DNA of 64,000 nucleotides. Origin: Cytospora piceicola. Lineage: Eukaryota; Ascomycota; Sordariomycetes; Diaporthales; Cytosporaceae. Numbering within the stretch: position 1 is the stretch's first letter; the number at the start of each line of letters is the position of its first letter. The notes below the pieces were generated by a model, which saw only the letters and a program-made list of their open reading frames with translations, did no database searches and was not told the origin of the DNA. Location: assembly GCA_023375675.1 (NCBI GenBank), contig JALQBC010000037.1, forward strand, positions 310,001 through 374,000, given 5' to 3'. Positions 10,283 through 23,100 of this stretch are shown piece by piece. Position numbers and translations under genes: made by a program.

Positions 10283-13200
10283 TGTACTACCCGTACGAGC
10301 CACCTGCTATATAAATTTTAGTATAAGTTAGCTCGGCTAGCCGAATCGGGTTATAGTATAAAAAGATAAAAAGTTAGGCTACTTTAAAATCGAACTAAAG
10401 GCTTACCGAAACTCTTATTAAAGCTAGTAAAGGCTTTCTATTAGCTTTAGTAAAAGTTATAGATATAGTATATAATAACTACTATACTAATAGCCTTATT
10501 AATTATTAAGATTTAGTTAATACTATTATATATATATACTATTTATATAGCCGGGAGTGCTTAAGTATAATATAGTAGTAGTTACTTTAACTATAAAACT
10601 TTATAGTAACGTATATCTATCTAAAACCTAGCTTATAAATACTATTTTTATATACTTTAAATACCTTCGATAAAATAGTTCGAATAATATAGTTTATTTA
10701 TCTGTATACCTAATAGTTATTATATAATCGTAAAGTAACCGTTATCGCTTTAGTCGTTACTTTTACTTTTTAACTATAGCTTTTAATCGAGCCGTTTAAA
10801 ACTATTTAAAACGATAACCTCGATTATTGCTTCGTCTTACTTTTAATAGCTATTAATTAACTATAATAATATCTATTAGCTACTTCGGCTATATAACTAA
10901 TATAACTCTATTTCGGCTATATAGTAGTAAATTATTACTTAGTTAAGCTATTTATAATAACTATATACCTACTACTATTTATAATAACTATATACTTATC
11001 GCTATTTATAGTAACTATATACCTATCTAGCTTATATAAAGCCGTTATATAGGTAAATAATATAGTTTATAGCGGCTAAAACTAAAGCTAAGACTATAGT
11101 AGTATATAATATCGTTATAGCTACTACTTAACCTGTTAATTTAAAAAAGGCGGTATCTTTATACCGTAAGGCTATTTGTACGGCTATAATACTATCGGAG
11201 TAGCTTAAGATATAAATAGCTATAAAATTAGCTATATTTACGTTAACTTTTACTTTATTATTTAAAAACGTGCTTTTAATCGTAATAGTATCTCTTTTTA
11301 CCGTTATTACTATTAATTAGCCTTTATCTTAGCCTTTTAAGCTATTATAACCCTTTTCCTTTTAAGCTTAAAAGATTTATTATAAAAAGGTTTACGCCTA
11401 TAGCTAGTAAACTCGCCTTTTACTTAGCCTTTTATTAATTATATTATACTTAGCTAAACGTTTTAATTTTATCGCCGGTTAAGCCGTATAAAGGGTATAT
11501 GTTCGGTAAAGATTTTAAGGTTATATAAGTTAAGTTTTTATACTTATATAATTAACTAGTATATAAGATTTTATAAGTACTATTTACTTTATTTTTATTT
11601 AGCTATTAATATTTATCTAGCTTTATAATATAAATCGGTTAGTTTATATTTATTAAGATAACGATATAGTATTAATAAAGTAGGCTAAATTACGTTATAA
11701 AATAGTATATATAAAATAACGAAAGTAACAGTTTATAATACTTTATAAGGTAAGTTTAAGCTAGTTTAACTTACCGGTATAGTAACTTTATACTATAATA
11801 ACTAACGTGTTTTTATAGTAGCTGTATTACGTTAACCTTTTTTTAATAGGTAATAACTTTATTACTTTAGTTAACTTTATTATTTTCTTCTACTTCAGCC
11901 TACCGGTAAAGTATTTTTTTAATAATATTATAAAGCTAAGTTAAATCGGCTTAGCGATTTTTAAGTTAGGTTTTTAAAGCGTAATATTAGCTTTTTACTT
12001 TAAAAGTAACTTTTAAATTAAAATTCCGGTATTCTTTTATAATAAACTCAATAAATTATAATATTTAGCTATTATAAATATTATCGAGGTAGTTAATAAT
12101 ATTTAAACCGAAATTAGTAGTAAATTAACTAAAATAATATAGGTTATTAAATATACCTTTTTTATTACTAAATTTATCCTTTAACTGCTATTATACTTTA
12201 TAATATACCTACTTTATTTTAGTATAAATATATACCTTTTATATAGCTAGAAAACTATTAGCGTTCGGCTTAAATCGATAAGGACTTTTTTTAAGTAAGA
12301 CATTTATAGCCTATACGTTAAGTATACCTCTTTAGCGTATATCGGCCTACTTACGGTTTTAATAATCGTCGAAGTAAAAGAGACTAAATATAACTTTAAT
12401 AATTATATAATCTCGCGATACTTCGAAATTCCGAGCCTTATAGTAGGTAATATAGCCCTTTTATTCTATACGTTATTCGTATAGCTATAAACCGTTATTA
12501 ACGTTACTTTCCCTCTCTTTTAATAGTATACCTTCGAAACTACTATTAACTTATTTCTTTTTAACGTTATAAACGACGTTCTTTATTAGGTGTTAGCGGC
12601 AGATTTAATACTTTACGATATTAAGAAAAGTCTTCCCGGCGGCGTTTTTAAAAGCTTAATTAAGATTACTTAAAATAATATCCGGAAAAGCGATATTATA
12701 TTAACGGTATATCTTTATAAACTAGCTTAACATTTACGTAAAAGACTTTTTACGTTTATCTCTGATTAAAGTAAAGAAAGTAAAGAAATTACTTTTAAAT
12801 AATAATACGTTATAGCCTTAAAAGAAAGGTATATTAAACCGGTTAACTTTATATATACTATCGAAGCTAATAACGTTCGGGTTCTCTTTAAATATCGTAA
12901 TTATCTATAGCGTAGTCTATATAGTATACCTAATATAGTTAAGTAAGTTATTTAAGTTTTCTTTTTAAACTTTAAAATAGCTGTTTTTATTCCGTTTAAT
13001 TTTAAAAAGGTCGGAAATAAACTACTACGTAGTATCGCGATCTTTAAACCTTTAGTCTTTAAACTTCCGGTATACGTTTATAATATCGTATAGGCGTATA
13101 TTTAGGCTTTCGTATTATAGGTTAAGTATTAACGTGATTATAAAGAAAGAGATTTAAGGGTTTAAGCTATAGATCTCGATAAAATCGAGTATAGCCTACT

Positions 13201-14107
13201 TACGTTTAAACCTTTTACCGTTAATAAAGCGATTAATATTACGCTTTAAAAAAGTATAGTTATAAAGATTATAACGTTAGCCGGTCTTTTTTTACGTAAG
13301 TTTAATAATAAATTTAATTAAGCCGAGCTCGCCTTTTCGTAACCTTTACTATACGATAGTACCTATTTATTTATAGCTATATTTTTTAAATGTTATATTA
13401 GTTTTAAGCTTAAAGTTATACTTAGTTTTTCGGCTAAATATATACTCGATTTAATAGTTTTTAATAAACTTATCTTATCTGTCGTTAAAGCGCCTTTTAA
13501 CGATATTAAAGCCGGCTTAAAAGGCTATAATTTATATAGTATCGTATACTTTATCGAACGTAGCTTAATAATAGCTTAATATTTCGAGGTTTCGTATATA
13601 GTCGGTTATAGGTATTAGTAGGGCAGGTAAGGTAGGTAGGGCAGGCAGGGTAGTTAAAGTAGGCAGGGTAGTTAAAGTAGGCTCGGGAGAAGATACCTGT
13701 AAAGATACCGCTAAAAAGAGGTCGATTATAAAAGAATTAGTCGAGGAAATAAAGCTATAGCGTAAGGTATTATTAGGCGATATTAAAGTAGTAGTAGCAG
13801 TCGAGGTATAAGGGAAAGCCTTATAGTTAGGCTATAAGGTCGAAAGTATAGTTATTTTAACGGGAAAGATGTAATTAACTAAAGCCGAAAGTATAACGAT
13901 CGTTATTCGAGAATTCGTAGCGTAGTTAAGTATTAAAGTGATTATAATATTAGTAGTAGTAGTAGTAGTAATAGCTACGCGGTATAGTATAGCCGATTAG
14001 TTACTTTATTAGTAATACGCACCTTACCGGCTTAATAATTAAGGTACCTTATAATTAGGGGGCACTGCACCTAATCGTAAGTTATATATTTAGTAGCAGG
14101 TGGCACG

Positions 14108-14152
14108 GGCCACTGGGGGAGTCAGAAGATTGCCTGGGGGAGTCATTTCAGA
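14108..14152 (-). repeat. right terminal inverted repeat
   Basis: About 45 bp, reverse complement of the left copy. This copy retains the unmutated state at all three differing positions, so it is the better template for recognising related elements. Confidence 0.8.
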
Positions 14153-14168
14153 GGAATCGAGGGAACAC

Positions 14169-17100
14169 GATGTGTTCCCAGGGTTGCGCGTTAAGAACCT
14201 TGGATCAGGGAACATTTTATTTTATCGATAATTCCCTTTTCCCATGGATCGACATGACCGAAACCAAGCAAGAGCCTGGACCGCCTACTCCACTGCGAAC
14301 GGGACAGGAGGTGACGGTCCCCAAAAAGCAAAAGAAAGGATCGGTTTTGGCGAAAACCTTGGAACAGGCCCCAAAATCTGAAAACCCCCCCTGGTCGTGG
14401 TTGGGTATCAAGTCCCCTGGCCCGTTCCTTTCGCACGTGGGACCGACGAGAGAAAAAGACTTCAACCTCCACCTGCGCGGCGACGTTACAAAGATACTAT
14501 TACTTTAGCATTATCATCGCGGTCAGGGGTGTTACAGGGCACATACGTGATCGACGGGGCCTGGAAGGACTGTTTTTGGCAAAACCCGGCTGGAAGCGAC
14601 AGCCGAGACAGATGCTGCCCCCACCTCCATCCTCAGCCTCATTTCGTTTCCCACAACCCAAGCTGGCAGCGGAGGGGCCTCCTCTCTGTCGTCCAGGTAG
14701 GATCGGCGCACACCGCGAAACCTCCATCTGTCACGATGGACACCTTGGGGTTGGGTCTTCGTCGGTGCGCGTGGAAATGACCGAGACGCCAGGGCTCCTC
14801 GCTTAATCAGAAGAAAGAAAAAAGAAAAACCAACCAACAAACCGGCGAGTCGACATGTATCCGCTCTCCTCCGTACCCATGGCATGGGCCGCCGCCGCTG
14901 CTTCTCTGGCTTGTCCGCTGGAACACGTGCATGACGAGCCCACCACGGGCGGGTCCCCAGATAACCGCCGTCGACTGGTCAGCTGGTCTGCCAGTGCGGT
15001 GAAGAGGGCCTGGGGCCCCACTGGACGGCTGGCGGCTCACCGAAGTGTGATGACGGCAGTTTACAGACTACAGAGCCTCATGCTCGGTCTAGATCAGTGC
15101 GCGCGCGGCTGACGGCGCTTAGGATCTCACGTATCGTCCAGAAGTCAGCAACAGGCTGGCTGTCATTGCCCAGGTCGCCAACGTGTTGTCGCTCCCAGAC
15201 GACGGGTACCTACTCGTTGGGCATCACTCGGCGCAGATGAAGCGTTCTTACGTTACAGCCAAAGGAGAGAGAGGCGTTCCTGTCACTAGTTTCGGCGCGC
15301 CCTACCTCTAAATGCCTTTAACTTCATGACGGCGGAGGTTTGGCCCAAAAAAGTGAAATGGCCCGCTTAGACTTCCAAGCCCGGATGCGCAAGGAACATC
15401 GAGTCATATGGAGAGAGACGGCCCTGTCCCGGGAACCCACCTGGGCATGGCCGGGAGCCCGTCCGGTATTCAAGGACAAGGGACGGAGACATGATCGGCT
15501 CTCGCTCTGGAGAACGTTAATCATGGCTACAGCCGCGGGGACGTAAACTTGCCCAGGGGTGGGAATCTGGAAAAAGGGTTTGGTAGACCTGGTAGAGTAG
15601 CAGGGCGAGATCCCAAACGACGGATTGTCTCTCTGGCAGCTGATCCTTGTTTGACATATGGAGCATGATAGTGGGCCTTCTGGAAGGATGTCATAATGCG
15701 ATCGACGATACTTCTGTGTCTCTGTCCTGGGTGGGAGGTAAATTCGAAATAATTACTTTGAATTTACTGGTTTTTATCTCATCGGTACAACCTTCTTCTC
15801 TGGGCTGGTTCTAGCTCACAGACGTCTTATGAAACCCAGGCTTCCATATATAGCACGAGGCGGCTCGTGTACTATGCCCCAGGGTCTGGCACCTGTCACA
15901 TGTGCATCCAACCCCATATTATAATATGTTCAAGGGTCATGGTTGCTCCTTCTATCAAACTTTATACTCTCCTCCGTAGAAGCTCTCCGGGCATGGGGTA
16001 GAGGATTCATCCGCATACAACACCATAAAAGTGTTACCAGCATCAGACGTACTTGACCAGTCACAGATAAGCAATTAGTAGACTGGCACCTAGGCAGGCT
16101 CGTGTTGTAAACCAGTCGACGTCACGAAGTATCGCGATGACAAGAGTGCCAAGGCAAACCCCACAACGCCAAACCGAAACGATACGATACTAAGCCAAAC
16201 GGCAGTGCCGCGGAGCACCTGAGAGCTGTCAAATCTTGCGGATGGGAACCCGGGTGGAGCAGCTCCACGTGGAACGCGCCCGGCTGCGACAAGCTCAGAA
16301 CTCTATCAAATTGCGGACTCCCCTTCCGTTACACTTGATGAAAAACCAAGGCGGCTCATCATTGGGCGCCCTGTATTGCTGATTGCTAGCCCAGCTGGTA
16401 GTAACTTACTAACTTCCGGCAGACGAGGATCATATACCTGGACTCGTGACATCGTAAGAGGTGTCTGAGCCCGTCGGCGGGATACGACAACATTTCGCAA
16501 GCGTTCGGCCGGGACCGTCGACGATCAGTCCTGCTGGCTTGCCGATGACTCGCGATGCATGGTGGGTAAAGGCACTCCTTATCTAAAGTTTGTTTATAAC
16601 AACCAACCGGGAACTCGGCACAGAAGAGTGGATGGATATACTTTCCCAGCAAGCATGGAAGCTCTGTTTGATCCCTCGTTGACGTGTCGAGTAGGCTGCC
16701 CCAGACACTCGGTAAATATGAAGTCCACCCAAGATTGAGGGTTAGACAATTGGGGTAGAACTGTTGTCCACTCACTTCCGGATTGTACTAATGCTGTTAT
16801 CACTATTTTGTCCAAAAGTTGTGTATGTTGCCGCATACTGATAAACTTGGAACTTGTCACACCAGGTGAGTCGGAGAAACCCCGGATGGGGTGACTGTCC
16901 TACCCACGGCCGGGTAACGTACCCACGTCCACTTGGTGCCTGGAGGGGGAAGCTATGCCAAGGAAGGTCGCTTGCGAAGCGAGGAGAGACGATAACGACT
17001 TCTCGCCGGTGGGTTGTCGGCCCGCGGACATGCATATTTGCCACCATGTAGCTCTCTCGTCCTCCCTTACCAGCTCGGATCCGTCCCAGTGCCTAAATAC

Positions 17101-19241
17101 CTAGCGAGGAACCGATGCTCCAGGACACACATATAACACAGTATGGGAGTCGATCGAGATGATTCCCCTCCAAGGAAGAAGTAAGGACGAAATTGTCCGT
17201 CTTTCCGTGATTATACACACCCTTTGCGATCAGGGTTGGCGGCTTGGTACTCGTGATGACGAATTTCCGTTCTGGGTCTAGGAGCCACCTGTGATCTGTA
17301 CTAGGTACATGACCATATGTAGGTACGTGGTGCTGAAGAGTACGAGCGCCTAATCCATAAGCGATGAAGCATGTAGGATCGCATCTTCGGGTTCATGTGA
17401 ACAGAAACCCCACGGTTTTCGACGCCGATCATGCAGCATTCATGCAGGCCTGGCAGGTGGAAGAGTCTGGATGAGAATATGTCAGCCCCTCCTGTGTCAG
17501 CTCTCTCTGACCAGACACATGCATATTCGCTATGCTGACTTACAAGTTTGCTAAGTGGAATAAGTCGTGATGATTCAGCGAGAGTCACCAGGGGCTGCGA
17601 TCCAGATGCTAAATGATGACTTGGCACAGTTCGATGTCTAATTTCCTGACCAGCAATATCAACAGGCTGACCTACTCCTACTTTGGTGGTGTCCAGGTGT
17701 ACGCCGCTCCTTCCGGCTAGCCCGATCCCCTCGTTCCGCCTGGAGGGATAGTGCAACTCTGCTAATCAAAGTGAAGAACGGTCCGGGGTAGTCGCTGATG
17801 AGTAGGCGTAGCACGTCATAGAAGACAGCCCAGAGTAGTATTTCGTCCGTCATGATGTGCAGTACCGACAACAGAGAACCGCTGGCTACCTAGGTATAGG
17901 AAGTGCTCTATACCCGGTGAGGTAGCTTGCAAGACGATCCAGTATTCATCCATCCATAACAGACGTGGGAAAACAGCCAGGATTGTGATCCCTGATGATC
18001 AACGGCTCATGATACTACCTTACGGATATCCAACAAGCCCTCGCACCCTGCCACCCACCACTTACACTACCTAGGTACTTCAGTAGGCACCAGTGGCACC
18101 CAAAGCCCACGAACAAGCGTCCGGGGAAGCCATCCCACCGTCAATGTAATGGTAGCCAGGGGCCCGGATCCGAATGGGTGTGGAGGTGAGGGTGAGGGTG
18201 AGGGTGAGAAAGGTGACCGGCTGACCGGGGTTGATGAACAACGTGGCAACCAAGAGGGCTCTGACCGGTCCCCGAAACGGGGACCACCAACCTCCATCAG
18301 GCGCAGCACGTGCGGCCTCAGAGAATGCACAGGCCGGCCGCCCGCGCACCCTCGCCATCGCCCTTCACCCCTCGGCTGCGCGGGTAAAATGGGGAAGCTG
18401 GCTGCTATAAGTACACACTGCGCTGCATCCCCCCCCTCCCTCCCCCACGCCTGGCCAGGGAACACATGCTGATGGCTGCCACACGCATGCGGGTGTGTAT
18501 GCACGATGGTAGGGCACCCCCGGCCGGAGGGGGGTCCGGCCGGTGACATGGTGACCTTGATGTACTGGTGGTAGGGGCCCGGGGAACCAGAGACACAATG
18601 CGGCAAGGGTACTTGTTGGCTGCATGACGGCCCCGCATACTCCGTACGGCGTAGCATCCCATCGTGGTGCCTGCTTCGCGTGAGCTCGAGCCTGCAGGGG
18701 ACTATAGGTAGTTGGTGTGTGTTCGGGCCTAAAGACTGGAGAGTGTCTAGCGGGCCCCCCAACTGGTGGACGAAAGTAGATAACGGTCAGTTGGCGGTTG
18801 CTAGGTGATTATGGCATCTTGTCCCCGTTGCTAATTCTCGAGACGCTGGGAAATCAATTACGCCAAGGCCCTGCATGGGGAGATATCTAAGACCATGAGT
18901 GTACACTACTGTTCAGCGGTCTAAGAAGGGGGAGGATGAAACCTGAGGGTGTGGACTACTTGGTAGAGCGCATTGTAACATTACATGAACCCAATAGGAG
19001 ACTATTGCACGGGTACGGTAACCTTTAGCTTACTTTAAGATACATGGATTATAAGATTAGCCGATAGTTGACTGTGATTCGTTCGACGACTGTTGGTCGT
19101 TGTAGTCCTCTGTTATGGTTGCAAACCGGACTTGATAGAGGGTATTTCATCCCATTGGCTATGGGAGTATCTGTTCAAAGACATACTAGAGCTGCATGTA
19201 TAGGTGCGATTGCGATCTCGAACACCAGTCTCTACGAAAAC
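14169..19241. other. gene-free stretch right of the transposon relic
   Basis: Five kilobases of normal-composition sequence without a supported gene. The small frames here (for example 14170-14508 + and 17301-17756 -) lack recognisable domains, and some lack an ATG. Visible structure: an 8-bp-stem palindrome at 14161-14179 beside the transposon end, a GAGGGT-type short repeat at 18183-18208, and two exact TACCTAGGTA copies at 17887 and 18068. Confidence 0.5.
18183..18208. repeat. GAGGGT-type hexamer repeat
   Basis: About four tandem copies of GGTGAG. It is interstitial and not the TTAGGG telomere unit. Confidence 0.7.
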
Positions 19242-20132
19242 TCAACCCTTGAGCTCAGTCGCCAACCCCTGGATACTCTTCTTCTCCCTCTCCGTCAAGC
19301 GGATTGAGAAGTACTTTTCCAGTGCCCTCACCCTGTCCTCTTCGCTCTCCAATGCCCAAATGACGCGATCACCCTGACTCTTACCCAGCTTTACTACGTC
19401 CTTGTGCAGGATAATCTCACCTGCCCACGCCCCCGTCGCCGGGTCCACGTCCGGCCGGTACGCGACCACGTTCTGCACAAAGTAGCTCTGCGGCCGCGTC
19501 ATGACAAAGTAGTTCATCACCTCGAAGTCCTCGGGGAAGAACTCGGCCTCCGTGAAGGAGTACACGTCCTCCCAGCCCGCCTCGTCGTCCTCCTTGGCCG
19601 AGTATACCCACACGTGCTGCGCGGGATCGCCCGCGCCTGCGCTCCCCCGTCTCGGCGGGGGCCTGAACTCCAGCCTGCACCTCCTCGGGGCCATGTTGAC
19701 GAACTCGTAGCCGTGCACCAGCGGGACGGGGGCCGTGGGCTCCCTGGAGCCGAAGCCGACGTCGACGAGGTACTTCACCCCGTCGATGGTGACGAGGTTC
19801 ACCATGTGGTCCCACATCCTGTGCCGCACCCTCGCGCCGGTGCTATACACCGCAAAGTTGAGGCTCCGCAGCACGGTGGCAAAGAACGTATTTACCTCCA
19901 TGCAGTACCCGCCCCTGCTGTTGACCACGATCTTCTCGAAGAGATCACCGGGGTCCAAAGACAGTTGTCGATGGGGTGAGTAGTGCAGCGCGATATTTTC
20001 GAATGGGACCCTGTGGAGATGGCATCTCATGATTTTCCACATGTGTTCAAGTGGGCTTGTCGGCCTCTGGTTCGCGGGGTAGTCGATATGCTCGAGGTAT
20101 AGCTCGAGCTGGTCTTTGGTGTAAGTCGCCAT
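19242..20132 (-). CDS. arylamine N-acetyltransferase family enzyme
   Basis: Single-exon frame of 296 residues from ATG 20132. Members of this family transfer an acyl group from acyl-CoA to arylamines, hydrazines or hydroxylamines through a catalytic Cys-His-Asp triad in the cytosol. All three are visible: Cys77 in RGGYCMEVN, His109 in WDHMVNLV and Asp124 in YLVDVGFGS. The N-terminal helical bundle with the VPFENI motif (42-47) is also typical. The length fits the family, with a fungal Pro/Arg/Gly-rich loop near 155-170. Some fungal members, such as Fusarium FDB2/NAT1, prefer malonyl-CoA and detoxify plant benzoxazolinone-derived aminophenols; whether this enzyme does so cannot be told. It stands alone in a gene-poor region, without the neighbours known from the FDB2 cluster. 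The C-terminus (ALESEEDRVRALEKYF) is complete. Confidence 0.93.
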   Translation of the reverse strand: MATYTKDQLELYLEHIDYPANQRPTSPLEHMWKIMRCHLHRVPFENIALHYSPHRQLSLDPGDLFEKIVVNSRGGYCMEVNTFFATVLRSLNFAVYSTGARVRHRMWDHMVNLVTIDGVKYLVDVGFGSREPTAPVPLVHGYEFVNMAPRRCRLEFRPPPRRGSAGAGDPAQHVWVYSAKEDDEAGWEDVYSFTEAEFFPEDFEVMNYFVMTRPQSYFVQNVVAYRPDVDPATGAWAGEIILHKDVVKLGKSQGDRVIWALESEEDRVRALEKYFSIRLTEREKKSIQGLATELKG

Positions 20133-23100
20133 GGCTACCGGGTCCAGGGTCGAGAAGCGGGATTTAGTTTGTCCGTTAATTCAGGGTACTGCGATAACGA
20201 ACAGGATATGAGCGCTAGAACTAGAAGTTAACGTCGATAATGATTCTTGTGATTTCGAGCGGGGTGTGTTGCTGATGAGAACAGCTTCGAGTTTTCCAAA
20301 ATTTACTAAGCAAGTGTGCAGATACGATCTTTGGCCTTCAAATGTTGGTCGTGATAGGCGTGAACGCTTCAAAAAGACTACGAACTCATCGATAAACATG
20401 GTTTGGAGTGAGTAAGCAAGTACACATGTTCTATGGCAACCTTCAAAAAATCAAATGACTATTAACGACACCTTCATCCGGGTAACATATTCCTCGTGGG
20501 GCGGCTGCATGACTTCCATCCACGAAGCCATCGAACCCTATGCGCTACGGGGGCCTCGCTGCAAGACGTTGGAACCACCCGGATATAAGACGTGACTCCA
20601 AATGGAGCAGCATCGTGAGCATCGTCTCTGTGGGGCCATGCCAGATACGGAGCGCGGGGTGTCTCCCGGTCACATGAGCTCTATGTGGGTACATAAGACA
20701 GGAGGTCACTGTACATACCGGTGCTCTTGACAACCCCGAGCCGGTAACAATGGAAGATCGTGACCTTATCCCCCGGTTGTATATTAATTACCAGGTACAC
20801 AGGGTACATAACAAACTATGATGATATTCCCTCCCGTGCCAGTCGGTAGATCAAGATTTGAGCGAAATTCTACATAGTACAATAAAGTATGTTTCCTATA
20901 TGGGGACCGCCGTCGACGTCAATAGGTCCCAGCGAGTGTGGAGGAACGACGTCATTTCGAAATGAGAAAAGGCTCATAATTCCCACAGGAAGACCCTGAA
21001 TTTAAGCGGGGCTGGGATACCTCAGCCTTGCGGGGAAATGGTCGTCGGGAAGCAAGCAAGCAGGGCAGGCTGGCATGTCGCTCCAAACGGTACACCTATT
21101 CCGGGGTTTTAGACGCTGATATTTCGGAGTACTTTTGGCATTGGCAGATCTTGACCCACAGGTCGGTCACTTCTCTCGGAGTTTCTATGTACATAGGAAG
21201 AGGAACACAGAGTGGAGAAGTAAATCCCGAGGTCATCAACGTCCTGACGTCTGAAACCCGGGTGTACGGTGTATGGGTAGAGCGGGTGATTCGGATCTTC
21301 CCAGATCCTCGTATCGCTGTAAACAGTGGTTTTGCGTCATGAAGACCTTACGTGTCGGGTCCCAGGCGCATTTGGCTGCTCCCTCTCTTTCACACGACTT
21401 ATACCGCTAGCTCGTGTCGTCTATACATAGTAAGACTATCAACGCATATCTCGTTCTGGGCAGTCAGCCCTACAAAGTAAAGCGTCGGGAATACGAACCT
21501 CTGTCGACAAGACCATGTATCTATTTCGCAGTCTAATGACTCTCGCTGCCGAGCCGCCCGGCGACCGTTTCGATGTGCACCACCCAAAAAACACCCGGTA
21601 AGGGTCGGTAACTATGTAGATCTCCCAGCCCGCGCATGAAAAGATGTGCAGAGCCGCCGACGTGACGGCGTCCTCTAGATTTGCGAAGGAAATCCGGGGT
21701 GGTGGCGGCAAACGCAGATCTCGAAACCATCGATCGTACCTGGAGGCTGAACATTGATCGGGGCTAAGGACCGTATGTCATTCTCCATCACCAGGGGAAG
21801 AAGGAATTGGCCACACACCGCGGCCGACCAGTTCCCCGACAACGCCCGTACGTATGTCCTGGAGGTCTGTTCCTTGCAAGCAGGCCCCGGTGGTCCAGAA
21901 CAGCCTGCGCGCCGCCAGCTCAGCCGTGACTTTACCTAATGGGACGCGAACGGCACCAGCCTAGTCGGAACCTGGCCGTGGAAACCCCCAGCCCGCCATC
22001 GCCAGCCCACGCTGAACGCGTTCGGACGCGTCGGCGGCTGCGCCCCCCCCCCCTCTCCCCCCCGCGTCAGAACTCTGACCGTCTCGCCGTGGTGCTCGCT
22101 GAATCTGCCGGCCGTTCGTACGCCCCTCCCCACTGCGAACCGAAGAATCCCCGGGCCATCTCGACCCCGGCACCCCGGATCGGAAACAGCACAGGCCAGG
22201 ACAAGGACGGAAACGGCCACCATGGTGATGATCAGGACGTGTCGATCCTCCTCGCGGTGGTGCAAACCCCCTTGGCGCCTTGAAGGGTTTGGACTGGGGG
22301 CGTCCTGCTGTGAAAACCCGTTCACGCAATGACTCGTGGACGGAGGGTTGAGGACGCTGTTTTGGGGGTCTCCGAGTACCTCCTGCCCGTCCGTTCGCGC
22401 TAGAAGGCTTCTAGAAAGCCTGGCTTGGCGCACCATACATACTTACACATGTGAGATTCCGGCGTGACAGCTCGAATGCCGCCACCAGACCCGGCGATCC
22501 GGATTGGTCGGGGAACACCAGCCGGCGACAGCTGTGTGTGTGTGTGTGTGTATGGGTGAATTGAGATGGTTGTGTCAGATGGTTTGCAGGAGCCGCATCC
22601 GTCACCGACTCGTCGGGCCTGATTGCCAATGACAAAAGAGCATATGGTGATGTGTCCAGCCTCGTTCGGTCCAGGACATCGAAAGTGAGGAGGGGACAGC
22701 AACGAGTTGAACACCATTACATCATATACGTTCTGCATTTACCATCTCCCAGCGTCAGAGGCGACAAGTCATCGGTCCGATGATAGTAGGAGCGTGGATA
22801 ATCGCTGACGCTGGGGCAAGGTACAGCTTCATGGCTGCATTCAATGTTTTGGGGAGAGGGGCGAGGGTTGGGAAGGTGGTTTGGTGAGCACGAGTTCAGA
22901 GAAGCTGGACGTATGCGCAATGCACGTTCGAAAGGCAACATGTATTGGCGATGAGTTCGATGTCGCACCAAAAGTGTGATCAATTGAGACGGCTGCTAGT
23001 ACTGGTCGGTATAGCACGTAGCACCACCAACCAGGAACTACACCGTCGTATTAGTAGAGACGCGCCAATGACAGCTGTCTGACAGTTCGGGATCTTCTAC

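Larger units (their letters stand above)
10219..14168. mobile_element. RIP-decayed DNA transposon with terminal inverted repeats
   Basis: The two ends carry the same sequence in opposite orientation. The left end reads inward from 10238 (TCTGAAATAACTCCCCCAGG and on); the right end, reverse complemented from 14152, starts TCTGAAATGACTCCCCCAGG. They match over about 45 bp with three mismatches, then share GCCACCTGCTA further in. A 12-bp direct repeat, TCGAGGGAACAC, flanks both ends (10219-10230 and 14157-14168) and may be a target-site duplication. Between the ends, about 10305-14090 is extremely TA-rich with almost no CpA or TpG and no long open frame, the hallmark of RIP. The 3.9-kb size, TIR length and a 9-12-bp duplication would fit a Mutator-like element, but no transposase motif can be read and the class is open. 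A G-rich patch at 13617-13690 and a Gln-to-stop frame at 13713-13985 suggest coding on the plus strand near the right end. Confidence 0.8.

Noticed and set aside
14170..14508. 112-codon plus-strand frame next to the transposon
   Set aside because: It starts within the palindrome at the transposon edge and has no recognisable motif. An overlapping minus-strand frame of similar quality exists.
18183..18208. Telomere-like G-rich repeat
   Set aside because: The unit is GGTGAG, not TTAGGG, there are only about four copies, and it is internal.
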